64,000 nucleotides of DNA from Paraburkholderia haematera (GTDB lineage: Bacteria; Pseudomonadota; Gammaproteobacteria; Burkholderiales; Burkholderiaceae), in assembly GCF_905220975.1 (NCBI RefSeq), contig NZ_CAJNBK010000001.1, positions 372,001 to 436,000 of the forward strand. Direction: 5' to 3'. Made by a program: the position numbers and the translations under genes. Below the pieces are notes generated by a model. The model saw only the letters and a list, made by a program, of their open reading frames with translations. It was not told where the DNA came from and did not search any database. This document shows, in pieces, positions 26,508-35,871 of the stretch (the stretch's first letter is position 1; each line of letters begins with the position of its first letter).

Positions 26508-27563
26508 ATGAATCAACCGAAATCCGCCCCTGACGCTCAAGGTTTGTCGTATCGCGACGCCGGCGTGGACATCGACGCGGGCGACGCCCTTGTCGATGCG
26601 ATCAAGCCCTTTGCCAAAAAGACGATGCGCGACGGCGTGCTGGGTGGCATCGGCGGGTTTGGCGCGCTGTTCGAAGTGCCGAAGAAGTACAAGGAACCGG
26701 TGCTGGTTTCGGGCACGGACGGCGTCGGCACCAAGCTGCGTCTCGCGTTTCAGCTGAACAAACACGACACGGTCGGCCAGGATCTGGTGGCGATGAGCGT
26801 GAACGACATTCTGGTTCAGGGCGCCGAGCCGCTGTTCTTCCTCGATTATTTTGCTTGCGGCAAGCTGGACGTCGGCACCGCGGCAACGGTCGTGAAGGGT
26901 ATCGCACATGGCTGCGAACTGTCCGGTTGTGCGCTGATCGGCGGCGAGACGGCTGAAATGCCGGGCATGTATCCGGACGGTGAGTACGATCTGGCCGGTT
27001 TCGCGGTCGGCGCGGTGGAAAAGAGCAAGATTATCGACGGCAGCACGATCGCCCCGGGTGATGTGGTGCTGGGTATGGCTTCCAGCGGTATCCATTCGAA
27101 CGGTTTTTCGCTGGTGCGCAAGATCATCGAACGTGCGCAGCCTGATCTGAATGCGGATTTTGATGGCCGAACGCTCGCTGACGCGTTGATGGCGCCTACG
27201 CATATTTACGTGAAGCCGTTGCTGGCCTTGATGCAGCAGATCGCTGTCAAGGGTATGGCGCACATCACCGGCGGCGGGCTGGTCGAGAATATTCCGCGCG
27301 TTCTGCGTGAAGGTCTGACGGCTGAGTTGGATCACAACAACTGGCCGATGCCGCCGCTGTTCTTGTGGCTGCAGAAGCACGGTGGCGTGGCGGATGCGGA
27401 AATGCACCGCGTGTTCAACTGCGGGATCGGCATGGCGGTGGTTGTTGCTGCCGCTGATGCCGACGCTGCGATCGCGTCTTTGTCGGCGGCTGGCGAGCAG
27501 GTCTGGAAGATCGGCGTGATTCGCGAGAGCGCGGCCGGCGAAGCTCAGACGATCGTCGTTTAA
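26508..27563 (+). CDS. purM: Phosphoribosylformylglycinamidine cyclo-ligase (AIR synthetase)
   Basis: Fifth step of purine synthesis, closing the imidazole ring with ATP. The 351-residue protein has [17 protein letters not shown] near the start, [14 protein letters not shown] near 72, the nearly invariant [10 protein letters not shown] near 145, [13 protein letters not shown] near 190 and [13 protein letters not shown] near 250. Full length. ATG 26508 ([10 protein letters not shown]) was chosen over the TTG four codons earlier. It is divergent from perM and convergent with miaA. Confidence 0.98.
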   Translation: MNQPKSAPDAQGLSYRDAGVDIDAGDALVDAIKPFAKKTMRDGVLGGIGGFGALFEVPKKYKEPVLVSGTDGVGTKLRLAFQLNKHDTVGQDLVAMSVNDILVQGAEPLFFLDYFACGKLDVGTAATVVKGIAHGCELSGCALIGGETAEMPGMYPDGEYDLAGFAVGAVEKSKIIDGSTIAPGDVVLGMASSGIHSNGFSLVRKIIERAQPDLNADFDGRTLADALMAPTHIYVKPLLALMQQIAVKGMAHITGGGLVENIPRVLREGLTAELDHNNWPMPPLFLWLQKHGGVADAEMHRVFNCGIGMAVVVAAADADAAIASLSAAGEQVWKIGVIRESAAGEAQTIVV

Positions 27564-27622
27564 CCAGCCAGTTTGAAAGCAGGCTGGTTGCCTGCGCGGC
27601 GTACAGAAGGTTCGCGCCGCGC
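27562..27622. terminator. Two hairpins between purM and miaA
   Basis: AACCAGCC (27562-27569) pairs with GGCTGGTT (27582-27589), and GCGCGGCG (27594-27601) pairs with CGCCGCGC (27615-27622). They lie between the convergent ends of purM and miaA. Neither has a long U-run, so termination strength is uncertain. Confidence 0.45.
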
Positions 27623-27633
27623 GGGTAGAAGCT

Positions 27634-28593
27634 TCACATCATCGCTTCAATCAAGCTGACGACCTGCGCAGTCGCGCCGGGATCGCAGCAATCAACCACC
27701 ACCCGCTCCGTCATGCTGCGCAACCACGTGAGTTGCCGCTTGCACAATTGCCGGGTGGCAAAAACCCCTTTATCGCGCATGGTCGAGTAGTCGACGGCTC
27801 CGTCGAGATATTCCCAGACCTGCCGGTATCCCACGCAGCGCATGGACGGCATCTCGGGCAGTAAATCCCCGCGCTCGCGCAATGTTACGACTTCGTCGAT
27901 AAAGCCGTTGGCCAGCATGGCGTCGAAGCGCTTTTCGATGCGAGCATGCAGCACGCTCCGCTCGGATGGTTCGAGCGCGATAGGCACAAAGCGCCACGCC
28001 AGAGCGGCGTCGTCCGTTCGAGCGGGCGCGGCCAGCAAAGCCGACATTGCTTGCCCAGTCAGCATGAAAACCTCGAGCGCCCGCTGAATTCGCTGCGAAT
28101 CGTTTGGCGCGAGGCGCGCAGCCGTAATGGGATCGACAGCGGCGAGCCGCGCATGCAGCGCCGGCCAGCCTTCGCGCGCGGCGTCGGCATCGAGCGTTGT
28201 ACGCACGTCGGCATCGGCGGCGGGCAGGTCGTTCAGTCCCTGCGTGAGCGCTTTGTAATACAGCATGGTTCCGCCGACCAGCAAGGGCAGCCGCCCGCGC
28301 GCGCTGATCTCGCCGATCAGGCGCAACGCGTCGCGGCGAAATTCCGCCGCTGAATACGCGTCCGCCGGATCGACGATATCGATCAGATGATGCGGCGCCA
28401 CCGCGCGTTCTTCCGGCGTCGGCTTGGCGGTGCCGATATTCATCTCGCGATACACCAGCGCCGAATCGACACTGATAATTTCCACCGGCCGCCGTGCGGC
28501 CAGGGCCAGCGCGGCAGCGGTTTTACCGGATGCGGTCGGACCGAGCAGACATGGGATCGGCGCGGGAGTGCTTGACGTGTTCGAGGAGGTCAT
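27634..28593 (-). CDS. miaA: tRNA dimethylallyltransferase
   Basis: Adds an isopentenyl group to A37 of tRNAs that read codons starting with U. The 319-residue protein has the P-loop [17 protein letters not shown] near residue 13, [20 protein letters not shown] near 43, and [18 protein letters not shown] near 72, all MiaA hallmarks. The frame extends to 28647, but the ATG at 28591-28593 ([10 protein letters not shown]) yields the usual length. It lies downstream of mutL on the same strand with 43 bases between the mutL stop and this start, matching the classic mutL-miaA arrangement. Confidence 0.96.
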   Translation of the reverse strand: MTSSNTSSTPAPIPCLLGPTASGKTAAALALAARRPVEIISVDSALVYREMNIGTAKPTPEERAVAPHHLIDIVDPADAYSAAEFRRDALRLIGEISARGRLPLLVGGTMLYYKALTQGLNDLPAADADVRTTLDADAAREGWPALHARLAAVDPITAARLAPNDSQRIQRALEVFMLTGQAMSALLAAPARTDDAALAWRFVPIALEPSERSVLHARIEKRFDAMLANGFIDEVVTLRERGDLLPEMPSMRCVGYRQVWEYLDGAVDYSTMRDKGVFATRQLCKRQLTWLRSMTERVVVDCCDPGATAQVVSLIEAMM

Positions 28594-28636
28594 AGGCAAA
28601 ATGGCGCGCGCCGGATAAGCGTAATCAGGCGCACCG

Positions 28637-30688
28637 TCATTGCCCACGCATGAACAGCCGATCGAGATCGGACATCGTCAATTGATACCAGGTCGGACGC
28701 CCGTGATTGCATTGGTCGGCGCGCTCGGTCGCCTCCATCTGGCGCAGCAGCGCGTTCATTTCGTCGAGCGTCAGACGCCGGTTCGCGCGCACCGCGTGAT
28801 GGCAGGCGAGCGTGCCGAGCAGCTCGTGCTGACGCTCAGTCAACACACGGGAACCGCCGAACGCATGCAGGTCGGAGAGGACCGCGCGTGCCAGCGCCTG
28901 CAGATCGGCGTCTTTCAGCAACGCGGGCACGGCGCGGATCGCGAGCGTGGTCGGCGATAGCACGGCGAGATCGAAACCAAGTGCGTCCAGCGTGTCGCGT
29001 TCTTCTTCGACCGTGCCGATTTCGATCGGATCGGCCTGCATCGTTTGCGGGATCAGCAGCGGCTGCACGGCGATCGTGCGATCGGCCAGAGCGTTCTTGA
29101 ACTGCTCGTACAGGATGCGTTCGTGCGCGGCGTGCATGTCCACAATCACGAGCCCATGTGCGTTCTGCGCGAGCACATAGATGCCGTGAATCTGGCCGAG
29201 CGCGAAGCCGAGCGGTTGCTCGTCTGAGGCATTGAACGCGGGCGATGCGTATGGCGCCGAGGTGTTGTACGGGGACGGCGTTTCCGCAGCCGAGTCGCGC
29301 GCTTCGAACAGCGTCGCGCCTTCCGCTGTGCCGGCGTTCGTGTCTCTACGGCCAAAAAGCGCGTCGTAGAACGCTAGCGGCTGTGCGACCGGCAGCGTGC
29401 CCTGCGTCATGCGCGCCTGACGCATCCACGTGTTGCCGGGTTGCGAGGAGCCGAAGCCGTTGCCCGTCCCGCCGCCGAAGCCGCCTGCACCGCTGCCGAA
29501 GCCTCCGCCCAAGCCTGCGCCGCTTCCCGCGCCCGCACCGCCGAGCGGCGTCGCGCCGAACGAAGCCGGCCCACCCGTCGATGCTTCCAGATGCGCCGCA
29601 TGCCCACCGGCAGTTGTCTCTGGAGACGCGCCCGCGTGCCGTGCCAATGCACGCTGCACGGCATGAAACACGAACTGGTGAATCGAGCGGGAATCGCGAA
29701 ACCGTACTTCGATTTTGGACGGATGCACGTTCACATCGACTGCTTCTGGCGGCAGGTCGAGAAACAGCACATAGGACGGGTAGCGGTCGCCGTGCAGCAC
29801 GTCTTCGTAGGCGGCGCGCACGGCGTGCGTGAGCAGCTTGTCGCGCACGAACCGGCCATTGACGAAGAAATACTGCTGATCGGCGCGTCCGCGGCTCGCG
29901 GTCGGTAGGCCCGCGCAGCCGTAGACGGCGAGCGGGCCGGCGGATTCGTCGAGCGGCAAATGAGCCGTCGCAAAGGTTTCGCCAAGAATCTTGGCGACCC
30001 GCGCGGGCGGCTCGCTGGCGTTCCAGTGTTCGACCGCCTTACCATTATGCAGAACGGAAATCGCCACATCCGGCCGCGCCAGCGCGGCACGGCGAATCTG
30101 TTCGAGGCAATGGCCGAGTTCGGTCTGCTCGCTTTTCAGGAATTTGCGGCGCGCGGGCGTATTGAAGTACAGCTCGCGGACTTCGATCGTGGTGCCCTGC
30201 GTACCGGCGGCGGGACTCAGCACACCCGTTTGCGCGTCGACGCGCACGGCGTGCGGCGCGTCGGCAGTGCGGCTCGTGATGCTCATCTGCGCGACCGACG
30301 CAATCGACGCCAGCGCTTCGCCGCGAAACCCCAGCGTGGCGACCGCTTCCAGTTCGGCAAGCGAGCGGATCTTGCTGGTCGCATGGCGCATCAGCGCGAG
30401 CGCGAGTTCGTTTTCGGGGATGCCACAGCCGTCGTCGGTGATCGAAATGCGTTTGACGCCGCCTTCGTCGAGCAGGATGCGCAGGGTCTGGGCGCCGGCA
30501 TCGAGCGCATTTTCCAGCAATTCCTTGACCACCGAGGCTGGCCGCTCGACCACTTCGCCGGCGGCAATCTGGCTGATCAACTGATCGGGTAGGGGCTGGA
30601 TCGCCCGCAACGGGCGTGGGACGGGCGCCGCGGCGGGAACTGCGGCCGCGTCGGCGGTGCCGGCAGGCGTTTCGGAGAATTCTGACAT
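28637..30688 (-). CDS. mutL: DNA mismatch repair protein MutL
   Basis: ATPase that links mismatch recognition by MutS to strand incision. The 683-residue protein has the GHKL motifs: [11 protein letters not shown] near residue 57, DDGCGIPE near 79, [13 protein letters not shown] near 115, and [16 protein letters not shown] near 160. An unusually glycine-rich linker (about residues 345-430, with repeated GAG, GFG and GGG) separates it from the C-terminal dimerisation domain ([17 protein letters not shown] onward). The frame continues to 30925, but ATG 30686-30688 ([10 protein letters not shown]) fits homologues. Typical endonuclease motif DQHA is replaced by [13 protein letters not shown], as in MutL of species that use MutH or lack the nuclease. 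Confidence 0.95.
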   Translation of the reverse strand: MSEFSETPAGTADAAAVPAAAPVPRPLRAIQPLPDQLISQIAAGEVVERPASVVKELLENALDAGAQTLRILLDEGGVKRISITDDGCGIPENELALALMRHATSKIRSLAELEAVATLGFRGEALASIASVAQMSITSRTADAPHAVRVDAQTGVLSPAAGTQGTTIEVRELYFNTPARRKFLKSEQTELGHCLEQIRRAALARPDVAISVLHNGKAVEHWNASEPPARVAKILGETFATAHLPLDESAGPLAVYGCAGLPTASRGRADQQYFFVNGRFVRDKLLTHAVRAAYEDVLHGDRYPSYVLFLDLPPEAVDVNVHPSKIEVRFRDSRSIHQFVFHAVQRALARHAGASPETTAGGHAAHLEASTGGPASFGATPLGGAGAGSGAGLGGGFGSGAGGFGGGTGNGFGSSQPGNTWMRQARMTQGTLPVAQPLAFYDALFGRRDTNAGTAEGATLFEARDSAAETPSPYNTSAPYASPAFNASDEQPLGFALGQIHGIYVLAQNAHGLVIVDMHAAHERILYEQFKNALADRTIAVQPLLIPQTMQADPIEIGTVEEERDTLDALGFDLAVLSPTTLAIRAVPALLKDADLQALARAVLSDLHAFGGSRVLTERQHELLGTLACHHAVRANRRLTLDEMNALLRQMEATERADQCNHGRPTWYQLTMSDLDRLFMRGQ

Positions 30689-30860
30689 GGCGAAATTATA
30701 GCGATTCGGCGCGAGCAGTTTTTTAATCGCACCCGGGCACTTTCGGTATGATGACGCGGTCAATTTCCGGCAGCGAGCACGCGCTCGCCGCTCATCGCCC
30801 GCAAGGCTTTTCGCGCGGCCGCTCCCGCTACGGTCACATTCGCTTAATAAAGGACGCTTT

Positions 30861-31532
30861 TTGGACACGTTGCTACACTTCGTCAACCTTGTCTTGCATA
30901 TCGACAAGTTTCTGGGCGACTTCATTCACGTGTATGGCACCTGGGTCTATGCGGTGCTGTTTCTTATCGTGTTCTGTGAAACCGGGCTGGTCGTTCTGCC
31001 CTTTCTGCCGGGCGATTCCCTGCTGTTCATCGGCGGCGCTTTCTGCGCAAGCGGTGAAATGAATCTCGGCCTGCTGATCGTTCTGCTGCTTGTTGCGGCG
31101 GTCGCCGGCAATACGGTCAACTACATGATTGGGCGGGCCATCGGACCACGGGTGTTCAATTCGCACATCCCTTTCCTCGAGCGCTTCCTGGATCGGGCCG
31201 CGCTGCAGAAGACCCATAACTTCTATGAAAAGCATGGTGGCAAGACGATCGTGCTGGCGCGTTTCATCCCGGTGGTGCGGACCTTCGCGCCCTTCGTTGC
31301 CGGCGCCTCGGAGATGACAGTGAGCCGGTTCCAGCTTTTCAACATCCTCGGCGCGCTGTTGTGGGTATTGCTGCTGGTGTTGCTCGGCTACTTCTTCGGC
31401 AACATTCCGTTCATCCGTCAATATCTGAACGTGATCGTGCTGGTGGGTATCGGCGCGGCTGTGGTGCCGGTTGTGCTCGGCGCGCTGTGGAAGATGACGC
31501 GCAAGAACGCATCCAAGGCGGGCGGCCGCTGA
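30861..31532 (+). CDS. DedA family membrane protein
   Basis: A 223-residue inner-membrane protein of the DedA/SNARE-associated family, now linked to undecaprenyl-phosphate and phospholipid recycling. Family signatures visible: FCETGLVVLPFLPGDSLLF near residue 37, GNTVNYMIGRAIGPRVF near 83, and ARFIPVVRTFAPFVAGAS near 132, with conserved Glu, Asp and Arg residues. Start is TTG at 30861 with AAGGA upstream; no closer ATG exists. The C-terminal helices (GALLWVLLLVLLGYFFG, VGIGAAVVPVVLGALWK) are clear. It is divergent from mutL. Confidence 0.92.
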   Translation: MDTLLHFVNLVLHIDKFLGDFIHVYGTWVYAVLFLIVFCETGLVVLPFLPGDSLLFIGGAFCASGEMNLGLLIVLLLVAAVAGNTVNYMIGRAIGPRVFNSHIPFLERFLDRAALQKTHNFYEKHGGKTIVLARFIPVVRTFAPFVAGASEMTVSRFQLFNILGALLWVLLLVLLGYFFGNIPFIRQYLNVIVLVGIGAAVVPVVLGALWKMTRKNASKAGGR

Positions 31533-31560
31533 CACTTCAGCTAGTACGGAGCAAGACGAA

Positions 31561-31593
31561 AAAACGGCGTCGCGAATTTCGCGACGCCGTTTT
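31561..31593. terminator. Bidirectional terminator between the DedA and mscS genes
   Basis: A perfect 15-base-pair stem (AAAACGGCGTCGCGA and its complement) with a three-base loop, flanked by A-runs and T-runs on both sides. It can stop transcription of the rightward DedA gene and of the leftward mechanosensitive channel gene. Confidence 0.85.
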
Positions 31594-31708
31594 CATTTGG
31601 TGGTCATGATTCCGTGATTCCCATGAGCCGGACCGCGGACGTTGTGCGTACCCTTGTCGCCTTAGCGAGTCACGACTTGGGTCACGGGAACCTAAACGGC
31701 ATTTGCGC

Positions 31709-32521
31709 TCACGTCACTGCACGCGGCGCAAGCGGCGTTTCCGGTGTCGGATAGCCGGCATCCTTGAAGGTCTGAACGATCGCACGATTGGTGTCGAAGT
31801 AGACCTGCCAGTAATGCTCATTGTTTGTATAGGGCCGCACGCACAACAACGGTCCCTCCGGCGTGAAGCTAAGCACTTCGATGTCGGGCGCCGGGCTCTC
31901 GGCTACGTTCGGAATCTTCGTGACGGCCGCCTTCAACCGGCTCATCGCATCCGTGGGGTCGACGCCGTTGGCGATCTTCGCTGTCAACTCGACACGGCGC
32001 ACCGGCAGTATGCTGTAGTTCGAGATTGTGTCCGAGAAGATCTTGTTGTTGCCGACGATGGTCGTCACATTATCCGGCGTCACGATGGTCGTGCCGAACA
32101 GCCCCAACTCGGAGACCGTGCCGGTTACGCCACCCGCGGTAACAAAATCGCCCACCTTGAACGGCCGCAGCACCTGCATGAAGATGCCTGCCGCGAAATG
32201 GGCGAGCAGGCCGCCCCACGCGGTGCCGATCGCAAGACCGAGACCGGCGAGCAACGCGGCGAACGAGGTAGTCTGGACGCCGAACACCTGCAGGATCGCG
32301 AGGATCAGCAGCAGGTTCAGCAGTGCGCCGAGAATCGAACCGAGGTAGTGAGCGAGTGTCGGATCGACGCGGCCGTTTTTCGACAGCAGTTTGCGAAGCA
32401 AGCCGGTGATCAGGCCAATGACCCAGCGGCCGACGATCCACAACACAATTGCACCGAGTACCTTGGTGCCGATGTCGATGCCTCGGGTCATGATAAACGC
32501 GCGTACGGTTTCGAGATCCAA
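31709..32521 (-). CDS. Small-conductance mechanosensitive channel (MscS family)
   Basis: A 270-residue channel that opens under membrane tension to release solutes in hypo-osmotic shock. It has three N-terminal membrane helices (about 18-38, 57-82, 84-110); the pore helix contains the Gly/Ala-packed GLGLAIGTAWGGLLAHFAAG near residue 93. After it comes the beta domain (VGDFVTAGGVTGTVSELGLF, IVTPDNVTTIVGNNKI), typical of MscS, and an alpha/beta C-terminal domain. Size is close to E. coli MscS. Gene order does not add information. Confidence 0.93.
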   Translation of the reverse strand: MDLETVRAFIMTRGIDIGTKVLGAIVLWIVGRWVIGLITGLLRKLLSKNGRVDPTLAHYLGSILGALLNLLLILAILQVFGVQTTSFAALLAGLGLAIGTAWGGLLAHFAAGIFMQVLRPFKVGDFVTAGGVTGTVSELGLFGTTIVTPDNVTTIVGNNKIFSDTISNYSILPVRRVELTAKIANGVDPTDAMSRLKAAVTKIPNVAESPAPDIEVLSFTPEGPLLCVRPYTNNEHYWQVYFDTNRAIVQTFKDAGYPTPETPLAPRAVT

Positions 32522-32714
32522 GATGTTCCTCGCTGGTTAAGTTGTCTTCGACTAATTGAACGGCGGGAGTGCAATACAGCGGCGAATGCCCGGTGGCGGG
32601 TGCAAACAGTAACTCTTGATCTTCGGGAGTTATACGCGACGGCGCGTCCATTCGCAAGGTCCGTTCCTGACGATGATGCGGATTGCGTGAAGAGGAGAAA
32701 GTGCGCGCCTGGGC

Positions 32715-33086
32715 TTACATCGGCAGATGTGATTCGGAGTAGGGGGAGGTGCGAATGACCAGCGCGGTGTTGCTCGTTTTGGCGGGGCGCGTGCGATGCG
32801 CCGCGTATTGCCACGCCAATGCGGCAATGGCTGCCAGCACGTACGTACCGGCGCGTTCGAAGAATGCACCCGACGTGCTGAACTTGCCATAGCGGCTCTG
32901 CGCATCGGCAAACACGAGAAAGGTCAGGGCGGCATCGAGCAGCAATGCGGCCGATGCCAGCGCCACGAAAATATGCGCACCATTGAGCGCGGCGCTCGGC
33001 ACAAGCCGGTTGCACAGATGACACGCGCTCAGCACGATAGTCAGCAAAGCAAGGTTCGAGACAAGGTTGAACAGAAAATTGGGCAT
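32715..33086 (-). CDS. Hypothetical membrane protein (123 aa)
   Basis: A leftward ORF with ATG 33084-33086 encoding MPNFLFNLVSNLALLTIV. Three hydrophobic segments are evident (about residues 5-22, 35-58 and 80-95), with charged DAQSRYGKF between the second and third, and a polar C-terminal tail of about 30 residues. This looks like a small inner-membrane protein. I do not recognise a family. It lies 193 bases upstream of the mscS-like gene on the same strand. The hydrophobic pattern supports coding, but nothing indicates a role. Confidence 0.6.
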   Translation of the reverse strand: MPNFLFNLVSNLALLTIVLSACHLCNRLVPSAALNGAHIFVALASAALLLDAALTFLVFADAQSRYGKFSTSGAFFERAGTYVLAAIAALAWQYAAHRTRPAKTSNTALVIRTSPYSESHLPM

Positions 33087-33387
33087 ATTGACGGAATGAA
33101 AGCGCAGGGATCTGGGGCGTTACCAGGGCGTTTGCTCACGCAGAGTGACAGCGTGATTCGCGGAATCGGCGGCGATCATTGCACGTCTTTATGTCTCAAT
33201 AAATAATAATGTTCGGAGTCCGTTGTATCTGTTAGGCATCCAAAGGGCGTGATGTAAGAATGTTCCTGTGTATGCGTGTGGCATGATGAATTGCGCGGTG
33301 AGAATATTCGCGACCGTGCGAAAGTCTGTGATGAATTCGTTCAGATTTCGTCGGTGTCGCGTGTCTCTCGTGCGGCGTTTCTCGCGA
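33087..33387. other. AT-richer intergenic stretch
   Basis: About 300 bases without a supported gene between the 123-residue membrane protein and the outer-membrane protein gene. The section 33190-33300 is markedly more AT-rich than its surroundings (it contains AATAAATAATAAT). Nothing with coding character was seen; it may hold the promoter of the leftward membrane-protein gene. Confidence 0.5.
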
Positions 33388-34050
33388 TTAGAAGTGGTAC
33401 GAAAGGCCGATTTGCAACGTCGGATACCACCGATAGGGCGAGGCCTTGTCCCTCAGTTGTTGCAAGCCGGTCGCGATAATCTCCTGGCTCATGGCAGGAC
33501 CCGCAACCTGGGCCAAGGCCGGTGACAACGTATAGGACGAGTGCGGTACGCCATAAGCGACGCCGAGATCGACCACCAGGCCAAATCCTTTGGCTGCGGG
33601 TTGCAAGCCGTAACCCACCCCCAGATAAGGCATCACGGTGGGGTACTTGACGGTGGCAGTCGCGTACTCGCCCGGAAAGGCCGGTGTGGTCTTGCCTTTG
33701 AATGTGTAGGTGCCGTTCGTTGGAGTGGAATTGCCGCTGACCTCGTCGTCCGTGAAGCGAAGACCGGCGGTGACGCGAAAGCCGCTGCTTGACCATGGGA
33801 ACAGATCGCCGTAGAGGCCTCCCTGGCGAAGACGCACGCCGTCGGCATAACGATTTCCGCCTACCGTAAAGTCATGCGAAATATTGATCGCGTTGAAGTC
33901 CGCGTGCATGCCGAACCAGGACGTGACGTTCAGCGCCGCGCCAATGCCGACACCAAGCGTCCCGCCCTCCAGGAATATTTCCTGAGCGTGCGACGTTTCG
34001 ATCGAGATTGCCAAACCTACTGCTACCCAGATTACTTTTGCAGTGTTCAT
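33388..34050 (-). CDS. Predicted outer-membrane beta-barrel protein
   Basis: A 220-residue protein with a signal peptide (MNTAKVIWVAVGLAISI, cleaved after THA or HAQ), then alternating aromatic/polar strands (GVGIGAALNVTSWFGMHADF, GLRFTDDEVSG, VGYGLQPAAKG, GLVVDLGVAYG) and a C-terminal LSYHF. The terminal phenylalanine is the classic outer-membrane insertion signal. The frame extends to 34149, but ATG 34048-34050 with a GGGGGG ribosome binding site is the proper start. It resembles the porin-like or surface-antigen group without a specific match. No neighbours suggest a pathway. Confidence 0.75.
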   Translation of the reverse strand: MNTAKVIWVAVGLAISIETSHAQEIFLEGGTLGVGIGAALNVTSWFGMHADFNAINISHDFTVGGNRYADGVRLRQGGLYGDLFPWSSSGFRVTAGLRFTDDEVSGNSTPTNGTYTFKGKTTPAFPGEYATATVKYPTVMPYLGVGYGLQPAAKGFGLVVDLGVAYGVPHSSYTLSPALAQVAGPAMSQEIIATGLQQLRDKASPYRWYPTLQIGLSYHF

Positions 34051-34233
34051 GGGCGCCCCCCTGGGCGGTTGGGCGGACGAGGCGTCTGGCCTGGCAGCCC
34101 TGTCTTTTGGTTTTTTTGCAGCGCTCTTGCGGCGCTGTGAAGCGATCATGCTTGTGCTAGAGGGGGCGGTCTGTGGGCTGTCGAACTATTTGGGGGGATA
34201 GAGCGGAGAGGGCGGCGCGGACCGCAAAAAGAA

Positions 34234-34266
34234 AAGGGCTTGCGACGCTGACGCGTGCAAGCCCTT
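34234..34266 (-). terminator. Rho-independent terminator of tRNA-Lys
   Basis: AAGGGCTTGC and its complement (34234-34243, 34257-34266) enclose a 13-base loop that can pair further. On the leftward strand it is followed by a T-rich run (complement of GCAAAAAGAAAA), just downstream of the tRNA gene. Confidence 0.85.
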
Positions 34267-34274
34267 GAATCTTT

Positions 34275-34350
34275 TGGTAGGCCGTACGGGATTCGAACCT
34301 GTGACAAACGGATTAAAAGTCCGCTGCTCTACCAGCTGAGCTAACGACCC
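34275..34350 (-). tRNA. tRNA-Lys (anticodon TTT)
   Basis: On the leftward strand, 76 bases begin GGGTCGTTAGCTCAGCTGG and end with the T-arm GGTTCGAATCCC and an encoded CCA. The anticodon loop reads CTTTTAA, giving anticodon TTT. The acceptor stem (GGGTCGT with ACGGCCT, the latter including expected wobble and mispairs) and the D and T arms are intact. A single-gene unit with its own terminator. Confidence 0.97.
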
Positions 34351-34435
34351 AAAAGAGAAGCGAAATTATAGCGATAGCGCGTACAGGCTGTCAACCCATA
34401 GCGGTAAGTCGAGTCATCCGTACTTCAGATAGTGA

Positions 34436-34465
34436 AAAGCCCGAGGTATCGCTACCGCGGGCTTT
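34436..34465 (-). terminator. Terminator of the Tol-Pal operon
   Basis: A 13-base-pair hairpin (AAAGCCCGAGGTA with TACCGCGGGCTTT, one A-G mismatch) with a four-base loop, followed on the leftward strand by TTTT. It lies about 95 bases past the cpoB stop, at the end of the operon. Confidence 0.75.
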
Positions 34466-34560
34466 CCAGCGAGAGGCGCGCGTGGCTGTTGATCTGGAAA
34501 CTGCGCGGCCACTGCGCGTTACATCAACTGCCAAACCTTGTACGACTACATGATCTGCGA

Positions 34561-35319
34561 CTACTTGATCTGCGACAGCTTGCTCTGAGCCGACTGCGCG
34601 ACGTCCGAGCCGCTGTACTGCGCGACGATCTGCTCCAGCGTCTTCTTGGCCGCAGCCTTCTGACCTTGCTCGAGCTGATTGTTCGCAATCGCGAGCAGTG
34701 CTTCCGGCGCACGCGGATGCTGCGGGTAGTTCTTCACCACACCTTGCCAGGTCGCCGTCGAGCCCTTGTAGTCGCGCAGCGCATACAACGCGTTGCCGAG
34801 CCAGTACTGCGCGGTCGGCTGGTAAGGGCTGGTCGGATACTTGGAGATGAAGCTACGGAACGACGCCGCCGCATTCTTGAAGTCGCCGTTGCGGAATTGC
34901 TGTGAAGCCGCATTGAACGATTCGGTTTCACCCGGCTGCACCTCGCCCTGGACGCCGTCCACCGTCTGTTGCTGCGGCTCGAATTTCTTCAGCCGCGTGT
35001 CCAGATCGGTGTAGTAATCCTTCTGCTGCTTTTGCAGCGTGGCGAGCTGGTTGCCCATATCCTCGCTCTGTCCACGCAACGTCGCGACCTGCTGATTCAG
35101 CTGGTCGAGACGGTTGGACTGATCGAGGATGGTGCGCTGTGCGGCCGACAGCTGGCTCGACAGGCTATCGGTCTTTGAACGCAGATCGAGAATGGCCTGA
35201 CGGGCCTGATCGTCGTCGAACATGCCTGCATGTGCCGGCACAGCCGCGAAGGCCGTGCCCGCGACGCAGGCCGCTGCGGCAAACCGCAGCCAGGAGAAAC
35301 GATGCGTCATTCGGCTCAT
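34561..35319 (-). CDS. cpoB: Tol-Pal coordinating protein CpoB (YbgF)
   Basis: Periplasmic protein that links the Tol-Pal machine to cell-wall synthesis at division. The protein has a signal peptide (FAAAACVAGTAFAAVPAHA, cut after AHA), a coiled-coil segment (about residues 35-110, LSSQLSAAQRTILDQSNRLD) and C-terminal tetratricopeptide-like repeats (FRNGDFKNAAASFRSFISKY, YWLGNALYALRDYKGS, HPRAPEALLAIANNQLEQG). The frame opens with GTG at 35322; ATG 35317-35319 (MSRMTHRF) is taken as start, with ATG 35308-35310 also possible. It follows pal with 10 bases between and is last in the operon. Confidence 0.92.
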   Translation of the reverse strand: MSRMTHRFSWLRFAAAACVAGTAFAAVPAHAGMFDDDQARQAILDLRSKTDSLSSQLSAAQRTILDQSNRLDQLNQQVATLRGQSEDMGNQLATLQKQQKDYYTDLDTRLKKFEPQQQTVDGVQGEVQPGETESFNAASQQFRNGDFKNAAASFRSFISKYPTSPYQPTAQYWLGNALYALRDYKGSTATWQGVVKNYPQHPRAPEALLAIANNQLEQGQKAAAKKTLEQIVAQYSGSDVAQSAQSKLSQIK

Positions 35320-35329
35320 CACCCGTTAC

Positions 35330-35839
35330 TTACTGTTGGTACACGAGGTCGGCGCGGCGGTTTTGTGCCCACGACGATTCGTCATGACCGGTCGCTTGCG
35401 GCTTTTCCTTGCCGAGGCTCACGGCTTCCATTTGCGAGTCCGTCACGCCCATCAGCGACAGCGAACGGCGCACGGCTTCAGCACGCTTCTGGCCGAGTGC
35501 CAGGTTGTACTCGCTGGTGCCGCGTTCGTCGGTGTTGCCCTGGATCAGGACGTGACGTTGCGGATGGCTCTTCAGATATTGCGCGTGTTGTTGCAGCAGC
35601 GACTGATAGTCGTCCTTGACCGAGTAGCTGTCGAAGTCGAAGTAGATGCTGCGCTTGGCGAGCGGGCTGTTCGGATCGTTCAGCGGATCGACGTTGACCT
35701 GAGCGACATCGGTCGGATTCGGTTGCGTCGAAACTGCACCACCCTTGTTAGCGTTTTCATCGAGCTTGACGCCCGAGTGACATGCTGCCAGCGCACCGAC
35801 CATCAATACGGCAAATGCGAAACGAAGTTTGGACATCAT
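35330..35839 (-). CDS. pal: Peptidoglycan-associated lipoprotein Pal
   Basis: Outer-membrane lipoprotein that binds peptidoglycan and TolB. The 169-residue protein has a lipoprotein signal peptide ending in lipobox LAAC at residue 19, a short linker, then the OmpA-like domain with IYFDFDSYSVKDDY near 65, the peptidoglycan-binding GNTDERGTSEYN near 102, and the final QNRRADLVYQQ. All Pal hallmarks are present. It lies 32 bases downstream of tolB and just ahead of cpoB. Confidence 0.98.
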   Translation of the reverse strand: MMSKLRFAFAVLMVGALAACHSGVKLDENANKGGAVSTQPNPTDVAQVNVDPLNDPNSPLAKRSIYFDFDSYSVKDDYQSLLQQHAQYLKSHPQRHVLIQGNTDERGTSEYNLALGQKRAEAVRRSLSLMGVTDSQMEAVSLGKEKPQATGHDESSWAQNRRADLVYQQ

Positions 35840-35871
35840 TTTGTTACTCTCCTTGTGTTATTGCATCAACG

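Noticed and set aside
31703..32758. Rightward 351-residue ORF
   Set aside because: It is opposite the MscS-type gene; the channel protein is clearly the real one.
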